A stretch of DNA of 64,000 bases from positions 7,433 to 71,432 of the forward strand of contig SFIY01000012.1 of NCBI GenBank assembly GCA_004555205.1, written 5' to 3'. Below are positions 9,362-16,725 of this stretch, piece by piece; the first letter of the stretch is position 1; every line of letters starts with the position of its first letter. The DNA comes from Clostridiales bacterium. GTDB lineage: Bacteria; Bacillota; Clostridia; Oscillospirales; Oscillospiraceae. The translations under genes were made by a program, and so were the position numbers. Below the pieces are notes generated by a model. It did no database searches. It saw only the letters and a list, made by a program, of their open reading frames with translations, and was not told where the DNA came from.

Positions 9362-9673
9362 ATGGACATGAGACCAACTATTGGAACACGTTTGAAGGAA
9401 CTGCGACTGAAAAAGAGTCTTCTACAGGAACAGGTTGCTGAGATCATCGGCGTGAACAAAAGCACGATTTCGGCTTATGAAATCGGTGGCAGGCAACCCT
9501 CCTTTGACATTCTTGTATCGCTCGCAAGATTCTATCACGTAAGCACGGACTACCTCCTCGGTCTGACCGACGATCGCAACCTCGATATCTCCGGTCTGAC
9601 AGAACACGAAGTGGAAGTGCTGAGTGAGCTGGTAACCATCATTACTGCAAAGAATGAGAGATTGAACGAATAA
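9362..9673 (+). CDS. XRE/cI-type helix-turn-helix repressor
   Basis: A 103-residue protein with an N-terminal HTH_3 domain (about residues 6-62). GTRLKELRLKKSLLQEQVAE and VNKSTISAYEIGGRQPSFD match the Cro/C1 helix-turn-helix. The remainder is a short acidic tail. ATG at 9362 is the likely start; ATG at 9368 is an alternative. It sits between recombinase 2 and the ATPase gene and probably controls the element's own recombination or replication genes. Confidence 0.88.
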   Translation: MDMRPTIGTRLKELRLKKSLLQEQVAEIIGVNKSTISAYEIGGRQPSFDILVSLARFYHVSTDYLLGLTDDRNLDISGLTEHEVEVLSELVTIITAKNERLNE

Positions 9674-9685
9674 CGGAGATGCGGC

Positions 9686-10671
9686 ATGGATCATAAAGAC
9701 GGTTTTCAGTACGAATACTTCTCAGCGGTGACTCAGCACAAGATTGAATGGCTGTGGTATCCATACATACCTTATGGAAAGCTCACCATCCTTCAAGGCG
9801 ATCCCGGCGAAGGGAAATCAACATTCATACTGAACATCGCAGCGCTGGTGACACGCGGCAGGCCAGAATTCGAGAGCCGCAGAGAGTCGTGTATCAGTCA
9901 GCGGAAGATAACATTGCTGACACGGTGAAGCCCCGGCTTGTCGCTGCCGGGGCTGACTGTGATATGGTCGCCTACATCGTAGATGAGGATTACCCGCTGA
10001 CGCTGGAGGACAGCAGAATCGAGCAAGTACTGCAGCAGACCGGCGCACGGCTTTTTATCCTCGATCCGCTACAGGGTTATCTGTCTCAGGACTCCGATAT
10101 GACGAACGCAGGCCGCATGAGAAGCCAGCTCAAAAAGCTGGTGGATATTGCAGCAAAATACCGCTGCGCCGTCGTGATCGTCGGACATATGAACAAGTCA
10201 AGCCACGAAAAGAATCTGTACCGTGGCCTCGGCAGCATTGATATCGCGGCCATCGCCCGCAGCGTTCTGATGATCTCCCGCGATAAGGACGACCCGATGA
10301 TCCGGTATATGTTTCCAGTGAAATCGAGCCTTGCGCCAGAAGGCGCGGTGATTGCTTTTTCCTTCAATCGGGAAAACGGAATTCGTTGGCTGGGACAGAA
10401 GGAACTGGACAAAAACGTCGTTGAGAGCTGCAATCTTGCAGATAGCAAGAAGATGCTCGCAGTACGAATAATTCTGGACGTCCTTTCCGAGCATGATGCT
10501 TTGAGTGCAGAGATCATGAAAAAGCTCAAGATCATGGACATATCGGAACGGACGATAAATACAGCAAAGAAGAGTCTCGGGATCGTTTCCTATCGAAAAG
10601 ATGGCGTTTGGTACTGGCGGCTTCCCGATGGATATTATGAGCCGGACTGGAGGGTGAAGAATGGCAAGTGA
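9686..10671 (+). pseudogene. RepA/AAA_25-like ATPase, frameshifted
   Basis: The N-terminal frame (9686-9928) carries PYGKLTILQGDPGEGKST, a Walker A of the RecA/DnaB-like replicative helicase type. After about 9870 the homology moves to another frame: REPQRVVYQSAEDNIADTVKPRL, then LFILDPLQGY (Walker B) and VVIVGHMNKS, running to 10671. One indel between the two parts breaks the gene. Intact relatives are about 330 residues and serve mobile-element replication or primase loading. The 3' end has a winged-helix-like tail (ISERTINTAKKSLGI). It overlaps recombinase 3 by 11 bases. Confidence 0.78.
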
Positions 10672-12490
10672 TCAGAGAGAAGAGCTTCGGCAGCTCTACC
10701 AGAGGGAAGAAACAACCGCAGCGCGATATATTCCGGCGAAGCCGAAGATTGATATCTACGGCGGCGGCAGGATGTTTCGTGTTTGCGCTTATTGCCGTGT
10801 ATCCACGGACAACGACGCGCAGCTGTCCTCATTTGAGCTGCAACAGCAGCATTACCAACAGCTCGTTGGCAATCATCCGAACTGGGACTTGAGGCACATA
10901 TATGCCGACGAAGGAATCTCCGGTACTTCGCTCAAAAAGCGCGATGACTTCAATGCTATGATCGCAGCCTGTGAGCGCGGCGAATACGATCTCATTGTGA
11001 CAAAGAGCGTATCGCGTTTTGCCAGAAACCTTGTTGACTGTATTACGCTGGTCAGAAAGCTGAAGCGCCAGAATCCGCCCGTTGGCGTCTTTTTCGAGAC
11101 GGACAATCTGAATACGCTGTCAGAGGAATCAGAGCTCATGCTGTCATTCCTTGCCACGTTCGCACAGGAAGAGTCCGTAAAGAAAAGCGAGAGCATGATT
11201 TGGTCGCTGCAGCACCGCTTCAAGAACGGCAAGCTGCTCACACCAGAGCTGCTCGGATACTCCCGGCCACGGGATGCAGCCGGTAATTACATCAAATACG
11301 CTCGGCTCGAAATTGTCGAAAGCGAAGCGATCATAGTCCGCTTTATCTTCGATGCGTTCTTGGCAGGCAAGAGCCCAAAAGAGATTGCTGCTCTGCTGAC
11401 GGATATCTCATGCCCGACGAAGACCGGCATGGAACAATGGAGCGAGGGCTCAATCGGCTACATACTCCGCAATGAACGGTACTGTGGCAATGTTCTCACA
11501 TGGAAGACGTTTACGGCGGACATGTTCGAGCATAAGCATAAGCGGAACAATATGGATCGGGATCAGTACCTTTACACAGATCACCACGATGCGATTATCT
11601 CCGTAGAGACGTTCGAGGCAGCACAGGTGCTGCTGGCGAACAGGCGTCATCATTACTATGAGGCGCTGCCTACCATGCAGGTGATCGACGACGGCGTGTT
11701 CCGTGGGTACATTCCAATCAATCACCACTGGATCAACGATGACCCGAACGCCTATTTCGAGGCTTCAAAAAGTGTACCGAATGGTGGTTTGAAGCGGATT
11801 CGGAAAAGCAATTTCAGTGCATTTGACTTCGAGGGCTATCAGGTGGTACGCGGACAGTTCTTATCTACGAGACCAGAGTGCCCCTGCATAACGGTAACGA
11901 ACCATACGATTACCTTCAACACCTTTTGTATGAGAAAGTTTGCTGGGATACACGATGTGCAACTACTCCTGCACCCGGCAGAACGGAAGATAGCAATACG
12001 TCCATGCAAAGAAACTGATATTCACAATATTCGCTGGCGCACGGATCCCGACAAACCGTTTACGTCAAAAACGATCAGCTGTCCACATTTCGGCAATGCT
12101 CTATATCAAATCATGGGGTGGAATCCGGATTATGCGTATCGGATTCGAGGATCGTGGGCTGCACGCGGCAGAGATGAAATAATCGTCTTTACGCTTGTAA
12201 ATGCCATGCCTGCAGCGTTCATGGAGACTGTCGCTGATGACAGCGAAGAGGTTAAACGGCGCAGGGTGGAAATGTGCCCGGAGGAATGGAATGAGTCATT
12301 TGGTGACGATTTCTACGAATATGCATTGGATAACAGCTTTTTCTTCTTGGCACCGAAGACAGATTGGAAAGCCGATGTGAAAAGCATCGCGCCGCCCGGA
12401 ATTCAGCAATTCCAAGTCAAGACAGAGGAAGAGCTGGACAGCACCATAGCACTAATTATGCAAAAGGAAGGTAATCGCGAAAATGAATGA
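10661..12490 (+). CDS. Large serine recombinase 3 with an atypical C-terminal domain
   Basis: 609 residues. The catalytic domain is intact: YCRVST with Ser48, GISGTSLKKRDDF, SVSRFARN. The recombinase domain follows (about 190-330). At the place where a zinc ribbon is expected (about 345-375) there are no cysteine pairs and the sequence reads GVFRGYIPINHHWIN. Residues about 388-515 form a separate domain (FEGYQVVRGQF, ITVTNHTITFN, IAIRPC, SCPHFGNALYQIMGW, YAYRIRG), followed by an acidic tail with PEEWNESFGDDF. This domain recurs in the three genes downstream. The start overlaps the ATPase frame, so the genes are cotranscribed. Confidence 0.88.
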   Translation: MASDQREELRQLYQREETTAARYIPAKPKIDIYGGGRMFRVCAYCRVSTDNDAQLSSFELQQQHYQQLVGNHPNWDLRHIYADEGISGTSLKKRDDFNAMIAACERGEYDLIVTKSVSRFARNLVDCITLVRKLKRQNPPVGVFFETDNLNTLSEESELMLSFLATFAQEESVKKSESMIWSLQHRFKNGKLLTPELLGYSRPRDAAGNYIKYARLEIVESEAIIVRFIFDAFLAGKSPKEIAALLTDISCPTKTGMEQWSEGSIGYILRNERYCGNVLTWKTFTADMFEHKHKRNNMDRDQYLYTDHHDAIISVETFEAAQVLLANRRHHYYEALPTMQVIDDGVFRGYIPINHHWINDDPNAYFEASKSVPNGGLKRIRKSNFSAFDFEGYQVVRGQFLSTRPECPCITVTNHTITFNTFCMRKFAGIHDVQLLLHPAERKIAIRPCKETDIHNIRWRTDPDKPFTSKTISCPHFGNALYQIMGWNPDYAYRIRGSWAARGRDEIIVFTLVNAMPAAFMETVADDSEEVKRRRVEMCPEEWNESFGDDFYEYALDNSFFFLAPKTDWKADVKSIAPPGIQQFQVKTEEELDSTIALIMQKEGNRENE

Positions 12491-13076
12491 TAAAGAGCAG
12501 CACTTATTCCAGAACAGTATCCCTTTGGAAGATTTGCCGGAGGAAGAAGTAGTCGATCTGGCGGGATATCAGGTAACGAAGGCGGAGCTTTTCGCACACT
12601 CCCGCGAACCGGCAATTACAATATGGGAGAACCGGCTGAAATTCAGTATGGCGTGCCTCCGGCGATTCCCGGGAACCACGCATATACAGTTCTTAATCAA
12701 CCCCACAGAAAAACGGATGATCATCCGTCCGTGCACACCGGATACGCCCGACTGCCTGCGCTGGACAAGCGGCGGTGGTGCAAAGGAGATCAAGACGCGG
12801 GACATCATGTGTAAGTTCTTCGCGGCAAAGGTCTTCGATCTGATGGGCTGGGATAAGCAATATCGGTATAAAATCCTTGGAAAACCGGCTACTTGCGATG
12901 GCGAATTTTTGTTTCTCTTCAAGCTGAACGATTTTGAATTGTTCCTTGGGGGCAAAAGAAAAGGATCATATTTGCCGTCAGAATGGCGTGATTACTTCGG
13001 CGTTCCAGCTGAAGAACACGAGGTGGAATACAAGGTCAATCTGGCCGAAGGCTATATTACAACGGATAAAGTTTAA
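12483..13076 (+). CDS. Stand-alone paralogue of the recombinase 3 C-terminal domain (197 aa)
   Basis: This protein aligns along its length with residues about 388-560 of recombinase 3: AGYQVTKAELF, ITIWENRLKFS, MIIRPC (80-84), LRWT, IMCKFFAAKVFDLMGW, YRYKILG, and the tail PSEWRDYFG. It overlaps the recombinase stop by eight bases, and the RBS is AAGGAAGG. It is not a recombinase by itself because no catalytic domain is present. It probably partners or modulates the recombinases. No named family is recognised. Confidence 0.75.
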   Translation: MNDKEQHLFQNSIPLEDLPEEEVVDLAGYQVTKAELFAHSREPAITIWENRLKFSMACLRRFPGTTHIQFLINPTEKRMIIRPCTPDTPDCLRWTSGGGAKEIKTRDIMCKFFAAKVFDLMGWDKQYRYKILGKPATCDGEFLFLFKLNDFELFLGGKRKGSYLPSEWRDYFGVPAEEHEVEYKVNLAEGYITTDKV

Positions 13077-13088
13077 TGGGAGGGCATT

Positions 13089-13532
13089 ATGGAACAGTAT
13101 AACGAAATCAGTATGGACGGCTTCAAAGTCGTCAGCAGCGACTTCTTCTGCACGGTATCAAGAGTATCCGCGCCGACGATTACAGTCTGGGACGGCAGCA
13201 TTGGTTTCTCAAAACAGGATTTGCTGTTGCTGAACAGTTGCGAAAACGTGCTTATGCAGATCAACGCTGAGAACAAGAAAATCCTCGTCGTGCCTACGTC
13301 ATCGAAGGACAAGGACGCTATCAAGTGGGTGAAGAAAACAAACCCGCTCGAAGCAAAGAAGTTTAGTTGCCCGAAACTGACTGACAATCTTTATGACGCG
13401 TGGAACTGGGATAAGGACTACATTTATCGCGCCACAGGCCGACTGGTGACGGTACAGAACAAAGTGATGCTGTACTTCGATTTCTCAGAACCAGAGAAAT
13501 GGAAGAAGCCGGAGGCGAAAGATGCAAAGTGA
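13089..13532 (+). CDS. Second stand-alone paralogue of the recombinase-associated domain (147 aa)
   Basis: The same fold signature is visible: DGFKVVSSDFF, ITVWDGSIGFS, KKILVVPT, IKWV, FSCPKLTDNLYDAWNW, YIYRATG. It has lost the acidic tail present in its larger neighbour. RBS GGGAGGG precedes ATG at 13089. It overlaps the next gene by 11 bases, so translation is likely coupled. The function is unknown; relation to the recombinase 3 C-terminus is the main clue. Confidence 0.72.
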   Translation: MEQYNEISMDGFKVVSSDFFCTVSRVSAPTITVWDGSIGFSKQDLLLLNSCENVLMQINAENKKILVVPTSSKDKDAIKWVKKTNPLEAKKFSCPKLTDNLYDAWNWDKDYIYRATGRLVTVQNKVMLYFDFSEPEKWKKPEAKDAK

Positions 13533-13884
13533 CACATATTTATCGTTCTACTTGTCCACATCCAGAATTCACATTTTCAGAAGCACGTTGAGAGAAATCG
13601 GCAATCCGAAATTCATTCGGTTCCTTGTGAAGGAAGACGGTCAGTCGATGATCATGGAGGCCTATCATAAAAAGGATTTCCGTTCACACCGAGTGCCAAA
13701 GCCAACTGACAATAAAGAGTGGAAGATGGAAGTACGCAGCCTGCCGCTTTGTACTTTGTTGCAAAACAAGCTGAACTGGACGGATGGCCGATCGTATCGA
13801 ATACCGGGTAAGGTGTATCCGCAGCAGCGGCTTGCTGTGTTTGACCTGTCCGCAGCGGAGCAGATTCAGCAGGCAGGCACATAG
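13522..13884 (+). CDS. Third, divergent paralogue of the recombinase-associated domain (120 aa)
   Basis: The relation is clearest at the C-terminal half: SLPLCTLLQNKLNWTDGRSYRIPG followed in a lysine/proline turn by RLAVFDLS, matching the SCP-x-LY-x-W and YRxxG blocks of its neighbours. The N-terminal half (YLSTSRIHIFRSTLREIG) fits the beta-strand plus helix of the same domain. It is the shortest and most diverged copy. RBS is AAGCCGGAGGCG inside the previous gene. Function unknown. Confidence 0.62.
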   Translation: MQSDTYLSFYLSTSRIHIFRSTLREIGNPKFIRFLVKEDGQSMIMEAYHKKDFRSHRVPKPTDNKEWKMEVRSLPLCTLLQNKLNWTDGRSYRIPGKVYPQQRLAVFDLSAAEQIQQAGT

Positions 13885-13901
13885 ATCAAAGGAGCGGCTA
13901 T

Positions 13902-14261
13902 ATGAGAAAAGAACCAACTGGGTACGCCGTTATAGAATTCAATCACAGCGGTATTCCGGACAATGAATTAAAGCCGGAAGAGTTCACACCACGTCAAGAG
14001 GCTGTGCTAAGAGCGCTCCAGAAGGATCGACAGGCACAGATTCGGCGTGGGTGTCCAGTAGCGGTGATTGATATGGCCATCGGCGATAGAATCGAATCAT
14101 TCAACATGAAGAACGTTGCGCCTTCGGAATTCCAGAAAAACCAACTTGGCAGAGCCGTGTACGAGGCAGTTCATAGGTTTATGCAGGATCCGGAGAATGC
14201 AAAGAAGTTCGAGGAATGGAAGAAGCAACGTCAGAGGGACGGCTCCACACCGAAAAAATGA
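13902..14261 (+). CDS. Unknown protein in recombinase operon (119 aa)
   Basis: RBS AAAGGAGCGG precedes ATG at 13902. The protein is mixed alpha/beta with a basic C-terminus (EEWKKQRQRDGSTPKK). There is no membrane segment and no recognisable motif. Its stop overlaps the next start by four bases (ATGA), so the two are translated together. It belongs to the same operon as recombinase 3. I do not recognise the family. Confidence 0.65.
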   Translation: MRKEPTGYAVIEFNHSGIPDNELKPEEFTPRQEAVLRALQKDRQAQIRRGCPVAVIDMAIGDRIESFNMKNVAPSEFQKNQLGRAVYEAVHRFMQDPENAKKFEEWKKQRQRDGSTPKK

Positions 14262-14482
14262 GAGTTAAGATCATCAAAAACGCTGTCAGGTGCAACTTTT
14301 GCGGCGATGTGATTGAGAGCACATACCGTCACGATTATGTGACCTGCAGCTGTGGCCGCGTATCGGTGGATGGCGGCCATGACTATTTGCGCAGATGTTT
14401 TGCCAGCCCGGATGCATTTACCGAGCTGTCTATAACAGAGACTTTAGAGGAAGAGAAGTCAAAGGAGAAGGAACCCAGATGA
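14258..14482 (+). CDS. Small zinc-ribbon protein (DUF7695-like)
   Basis: 74 residues from ATG at 14258. The pattern VRCNFCGDVIESTYRHDY, then CSCGRVSVDGGHDYLRR has two CxC/CxxC pairs that could bind one zinc. This pattern is common in small proteins of Firmicute mobile elements; the family name is from memory. It overlaps both neighbours by four bases (ATGA at each side). Function unknown, possibly nucleic-acid or protein binding. Confidence 0.72.
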   Translation: MRVKIIKNAVRCNFCGDVIESTYRHDYVTCSCGRVSVDGGHDYLRRCFASPDAFTELSITETLEEEKSKEKEPR

Positions 14483-15717
14483 AAGCACCACAGATCGACC
14501 GGCTGATCCGGTCGTATGAAGGCGGCGGTCAAGCCATAGATGAACAGAGCCGAAAGCTTCTGGATCAGCTGTTTGAGAAGCTCAACCAAATCGTCCCCTG
14601 CGGCGATGATAACCGGCATGATCTGTGGCTGGAGGCACCGCGTGGTACGATCGAGGACTACGGTGATTACGAGTACGAGTTGGAAAATGAGCTCGTTTCC
14701 AACATGGCGGAATTTGAGGCGAACTGGAAAGAAGACTATCCCCATGATGTCAGCTTTTATCAGCTCACCACCGCAGAATACAACGGGTATCGAAATGTGA
14801 TTTTGAACGGAAGCGTTGTGATCCGGTATGAACCCGGAGAAACCGGTTTCTATGATCTTTCAAAACTCCTATTGTGGCTGATAGAATCCGTAGAAAATAC
14901 CATTTTCATGCTGCGGGAAGGCAGCTATAACGACCACATCCGGGAAGCATTGCCGTATCGATACAGGACAGGCGTGCTTCCGGTCAAGGATTACTGGGAT
15001 CTTTTCCCGGAGCAGCGTGCGGATCACTTTCAGCGAATCTCGGAGCGAGAGTGTGCAGAGTTCGATACTCTGATCCATGAGCAAGCAGACACAGCGCCAA
15101 TCATGGGGCTGACGGTTAACCGCTATCTGGAGATTTGTACGCTTGGCTACAAGGAAAACCGCGTTGAAGGGTATGAGACAAGAACGCCATTGGAATTGTA
15201 CAAGCGAAATGCCGATGACCGCGATGGCGGACTCTTGACCATAGACCCCGATTCACCGGAAGCTTTTGATCGCTGGTATGATATTCCCTCGCAGGATAAG
15301 TGGGAGATTCAGAACCCAAGCCACATGTGGGAGGTCATACAGGGTAGCTCGCGTACCAGAGTTCACCTTTTCGTCAGCAAGAAAGACGGCGGTTATGTAT
15401 TGAGTTTGAGTACAAATGAGTACTGTTGCCCGGAATATGCTGCTCGTTTCTATTTGGCGCTCAGGCACAACGGCATCCCTGTAACTATTTTCAATGCAGA
15501 GGGGATTGCGGATTATCTGCTGGGACGTGGGAAGGTTGGTTTTGTCCCGTGTTTCAACTGGCCGACGGACTATTACTACGGCGGGTTTTCGGATAAGGCA
15601 GTCTTGGAATTCCGGCATTTCCCGGAGGAACACGCAGATGTACTCTCCGCAAAAACGGAATGGTATCCGATTGCCGAAGTCTCATTGAAAGAGGCAGGCG
15701 AAACGTGTACCTTTTAG
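14479..15717 (+). CDS. Unknown 412-residue protein ending the recombinase operon
   Basis: The start at 14479 overlaps the previous stop and follows AAAGGAGAAGG. The protein is acidic and soluble, without signal peptide or transmembrane segment. It is rich in Tyr and Trp (NWPTDYYYGGFSD near the C-terminus). No catalytic motif is recognised. As the last gene before the direct repeat at 15758, it marks the right end of the recombinase element. Function unknown. Confidence 0.65.
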   Translation: MKAPQIDRLIRSYEGGGQAIDEQSRKLLDQLFEKLNQIVPCGDDNRHDLWLEAPRGTIEDYGDYEYELENELVSNMAEFEANWKEDYPHDVSFYQLTTAEYNGYRNVILNGSVVIRYEPGETGFYDLSKLLLWLIESVENTIFMLREGSYNDHIREALPYRYRTGVLPVKDYWDLFPEQRADHFQRISERECAEFDTLIHEQADTAPIMGLTVNRYLEICTLGYKENRVEGYETRTPLELYKRNADDRDGGLLTIDPDSPEAFDRWYDIPSQDKWEIQNPSHMWEVIQGSSRTRVHLFVSKKDGGYVLSLSTNEYCCPEYAARFYLALRHNGIPVTIFNAEGIADYLLGRGKVGFVPCFNWPTDYYYGGFSDKAVLEFRHFPEEHADVLSAKTEWYPIAEVSLKEAGETCTF

Positions 15718-15757
15718 GTAGTTTTACCTTTGATATGTACCTTTTGGGTAGTCTTTC

Positions 15758-15929
15758 ACAAATTACCGCAGGGGTAAGATCTCTGCGGTATTATTTTGCG
15801 GTAGAGGAGGACGAACCTAGCGGCCTTCCATTAAAATAATGGCCTACGGCTTGGCGTACACGCGAAGCGTGGTGGCAAGCCGCTGGTTCGAATCCAGTCG
15901 GGCGTACCAGGTCAGAAACCTCTTTTGTC
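15758..15929 (+). repeat. Direct repeat, left copy, with tRNA-like 3' end
   Basis: The first 114 bases match 19804 onward with one mismatch, and the last 37 bases match exactly. The unit starts with a perfect 8-bp hairpin (TACCGCAG...CTGCGGTA). It has a second hairpin, CCATT-AAAAT-AATGG, then a stem GGCTTG...CAAGCC enclosing CACGC-GAA-GCGTG. It ends as GCTGG-TTCGAAT-CCAGT plus CGGGCGTACCA (15882-15909), which is a tRNA T arm with acceptor 3' strand and CCA. No matching 5' acceptor strand is found nearby, so it is not a whole tRNA. A likely attachment-site duplication. Confidence 0.75.
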
Positions 15930-16038
15930 TATTGCCCGTTTTTACTGGAACTGTGCACCAAGGCAAGAGAGGTTTTTCTCGTTTCTTGGGGCAAAATACA
16001 GGCATATACGGTCAAAATCACATAAAATGAGGCAAAAC

Positions 16039-16083
16039 GGGCTTTGAGATGGCTATGATAGCTGTCCCAAAGCCCAATTTTTT
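16039..16083 (+). terminator. Rho-independent terminator
   Basis: Arms GGGCTTTG (16039-16046) and CAAAGCCC (16068-16075) are followed by AATTTTTT. It lies downstream of the tRNA-like repeat. Confidence 0.7.
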
Positions 16084-16157
16084 GTTTCTGGCACCGAAAA
16101 CAGCCCAAAAATGCTGGTGTACGTTTTAAATTTCTTTGCTCTGCAATCCCACAAGAA

Positions 16158-16195
16158 GCTGTTACCACCATAGTAGCGGCTTTTTTTTATTTTTA
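16158..16195 (+). terminator. Rho-independent terminator with long T tract
   Basis: Arms GCTGTTAC and GTAGCGGC pair with two G-U wobbles around a 7-base loop, followed by eight T and a further T-rich run. Confidence 0.7.
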
Positions 16196-16237
16196 CAAGG
16201 TCTTGGGTCTGTGTTTCTGATTCCCGCACGCGAAATT

Positions 16238-16318
16238 TACAAGCGCTGTTATGACAGAGCTCTTCGCGCAAAGGACGACACAAAAAACGCTTGACTGCAC
16301 GCAGCGTGCAGTTATACG
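16238..16318 (+). promoter_or_regulatory. MerR-gene promoter with dyad and shared palindromic box
   Basis: TTGACT at 16291-16296 and TATACG at 16313-16318 form a plausible promoter. Between them sits the dyad CTGCACGCAGCGTGCAG (16295-16311), a likely site for MerR autoregulation. Upstream, 16238-16257 is the 20-mer TACAAGCGCTGTTATGACAG, repeated exactly at 17798-17817. TGACTGCACGCA also occurs in both places. Confidence 0.5.
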
Positions 16319-16337
16319 CTGAAATCGGAGGATACGG

Positions 16338-16679
16338 ATGCAGGAACAATCGACCATGACATTACGTGAGCTGTGCCGGACACTGGGTGTCTCCCGCAGA
16401 GCCGTGCAGGGCTATGAGTCCCACAATCTACTCAGCCCATCTGGAAAATCACCCATGGGGCATCTCATCTATGATGCCGATGCGCAGCGGCGCGTACAGC
16501 AGATCCATCAGTATCAGAAGTACGGCTTCCAGCTCAGGGAAATTGCCCCGTTGCTGAACGCCCCTACTGAAATGCTGCGAAAAGCGCTGGTGGAAAAGCT
16601 GGTAAATCTCGAGCATAGGCAACAGGAACTGGACGAAATAATCAGAGAATTGCGAGGTGAGCTTCAACAACTGACATAG
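16338..16679 (+). CDS. MerR-family transcriptional regulator
   Basis: 113 residues with RBS CGGAGGATACGG. The N-terminal winged HTH reads MTLRELCRTLGVSRRAVQGYE, then LLSPSGKSPMGHLIYD, and a helical dimerisation tail runs from about residue 65. There is no C-terminal ligand domain, so it is a short MerR/MlrA-like protein. It probably controls itself and the lipoprotein genes downstream, as the promoter dyad and the repeated box suggest. Confidence 0.88.
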   Translation: MQEQSTMTLRELCRTLGVSRRAVQGYESHNLLSPSGKSPMGHLIYDADAQRRVQQIHQYQKYGFQLREIAPLLNAPTEMLRKALVEKLVNLEHRQQELDEIIRELRGELQQLT

Positions 16680-16725
16680 CATGATGCGAGAAGAACTCTG
16701 TCAATCATTTTTAAAGGAGAATACT

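Larger units (their letters stand above)
15718..16337. other. 620-bp gene-free stretch
   Basis: It contains the left copy of the direct repeat (15758-15929), two terminator-like hairpins (16039-16083 and 16158-16195), and a regulatory block for the MerR gene (16238-16318). Short open frames on both strands here have no RBS or family likeness and are not called. Confidence 0.6.

Noticed and set aside
15758..15909. A complete tRNA gene in the direct repeat
   Set aside because: Only the T arm and 3' acceptor fit. No 5' acceptor strand, D arm or anticodon arm can be placed at tRNA distances.
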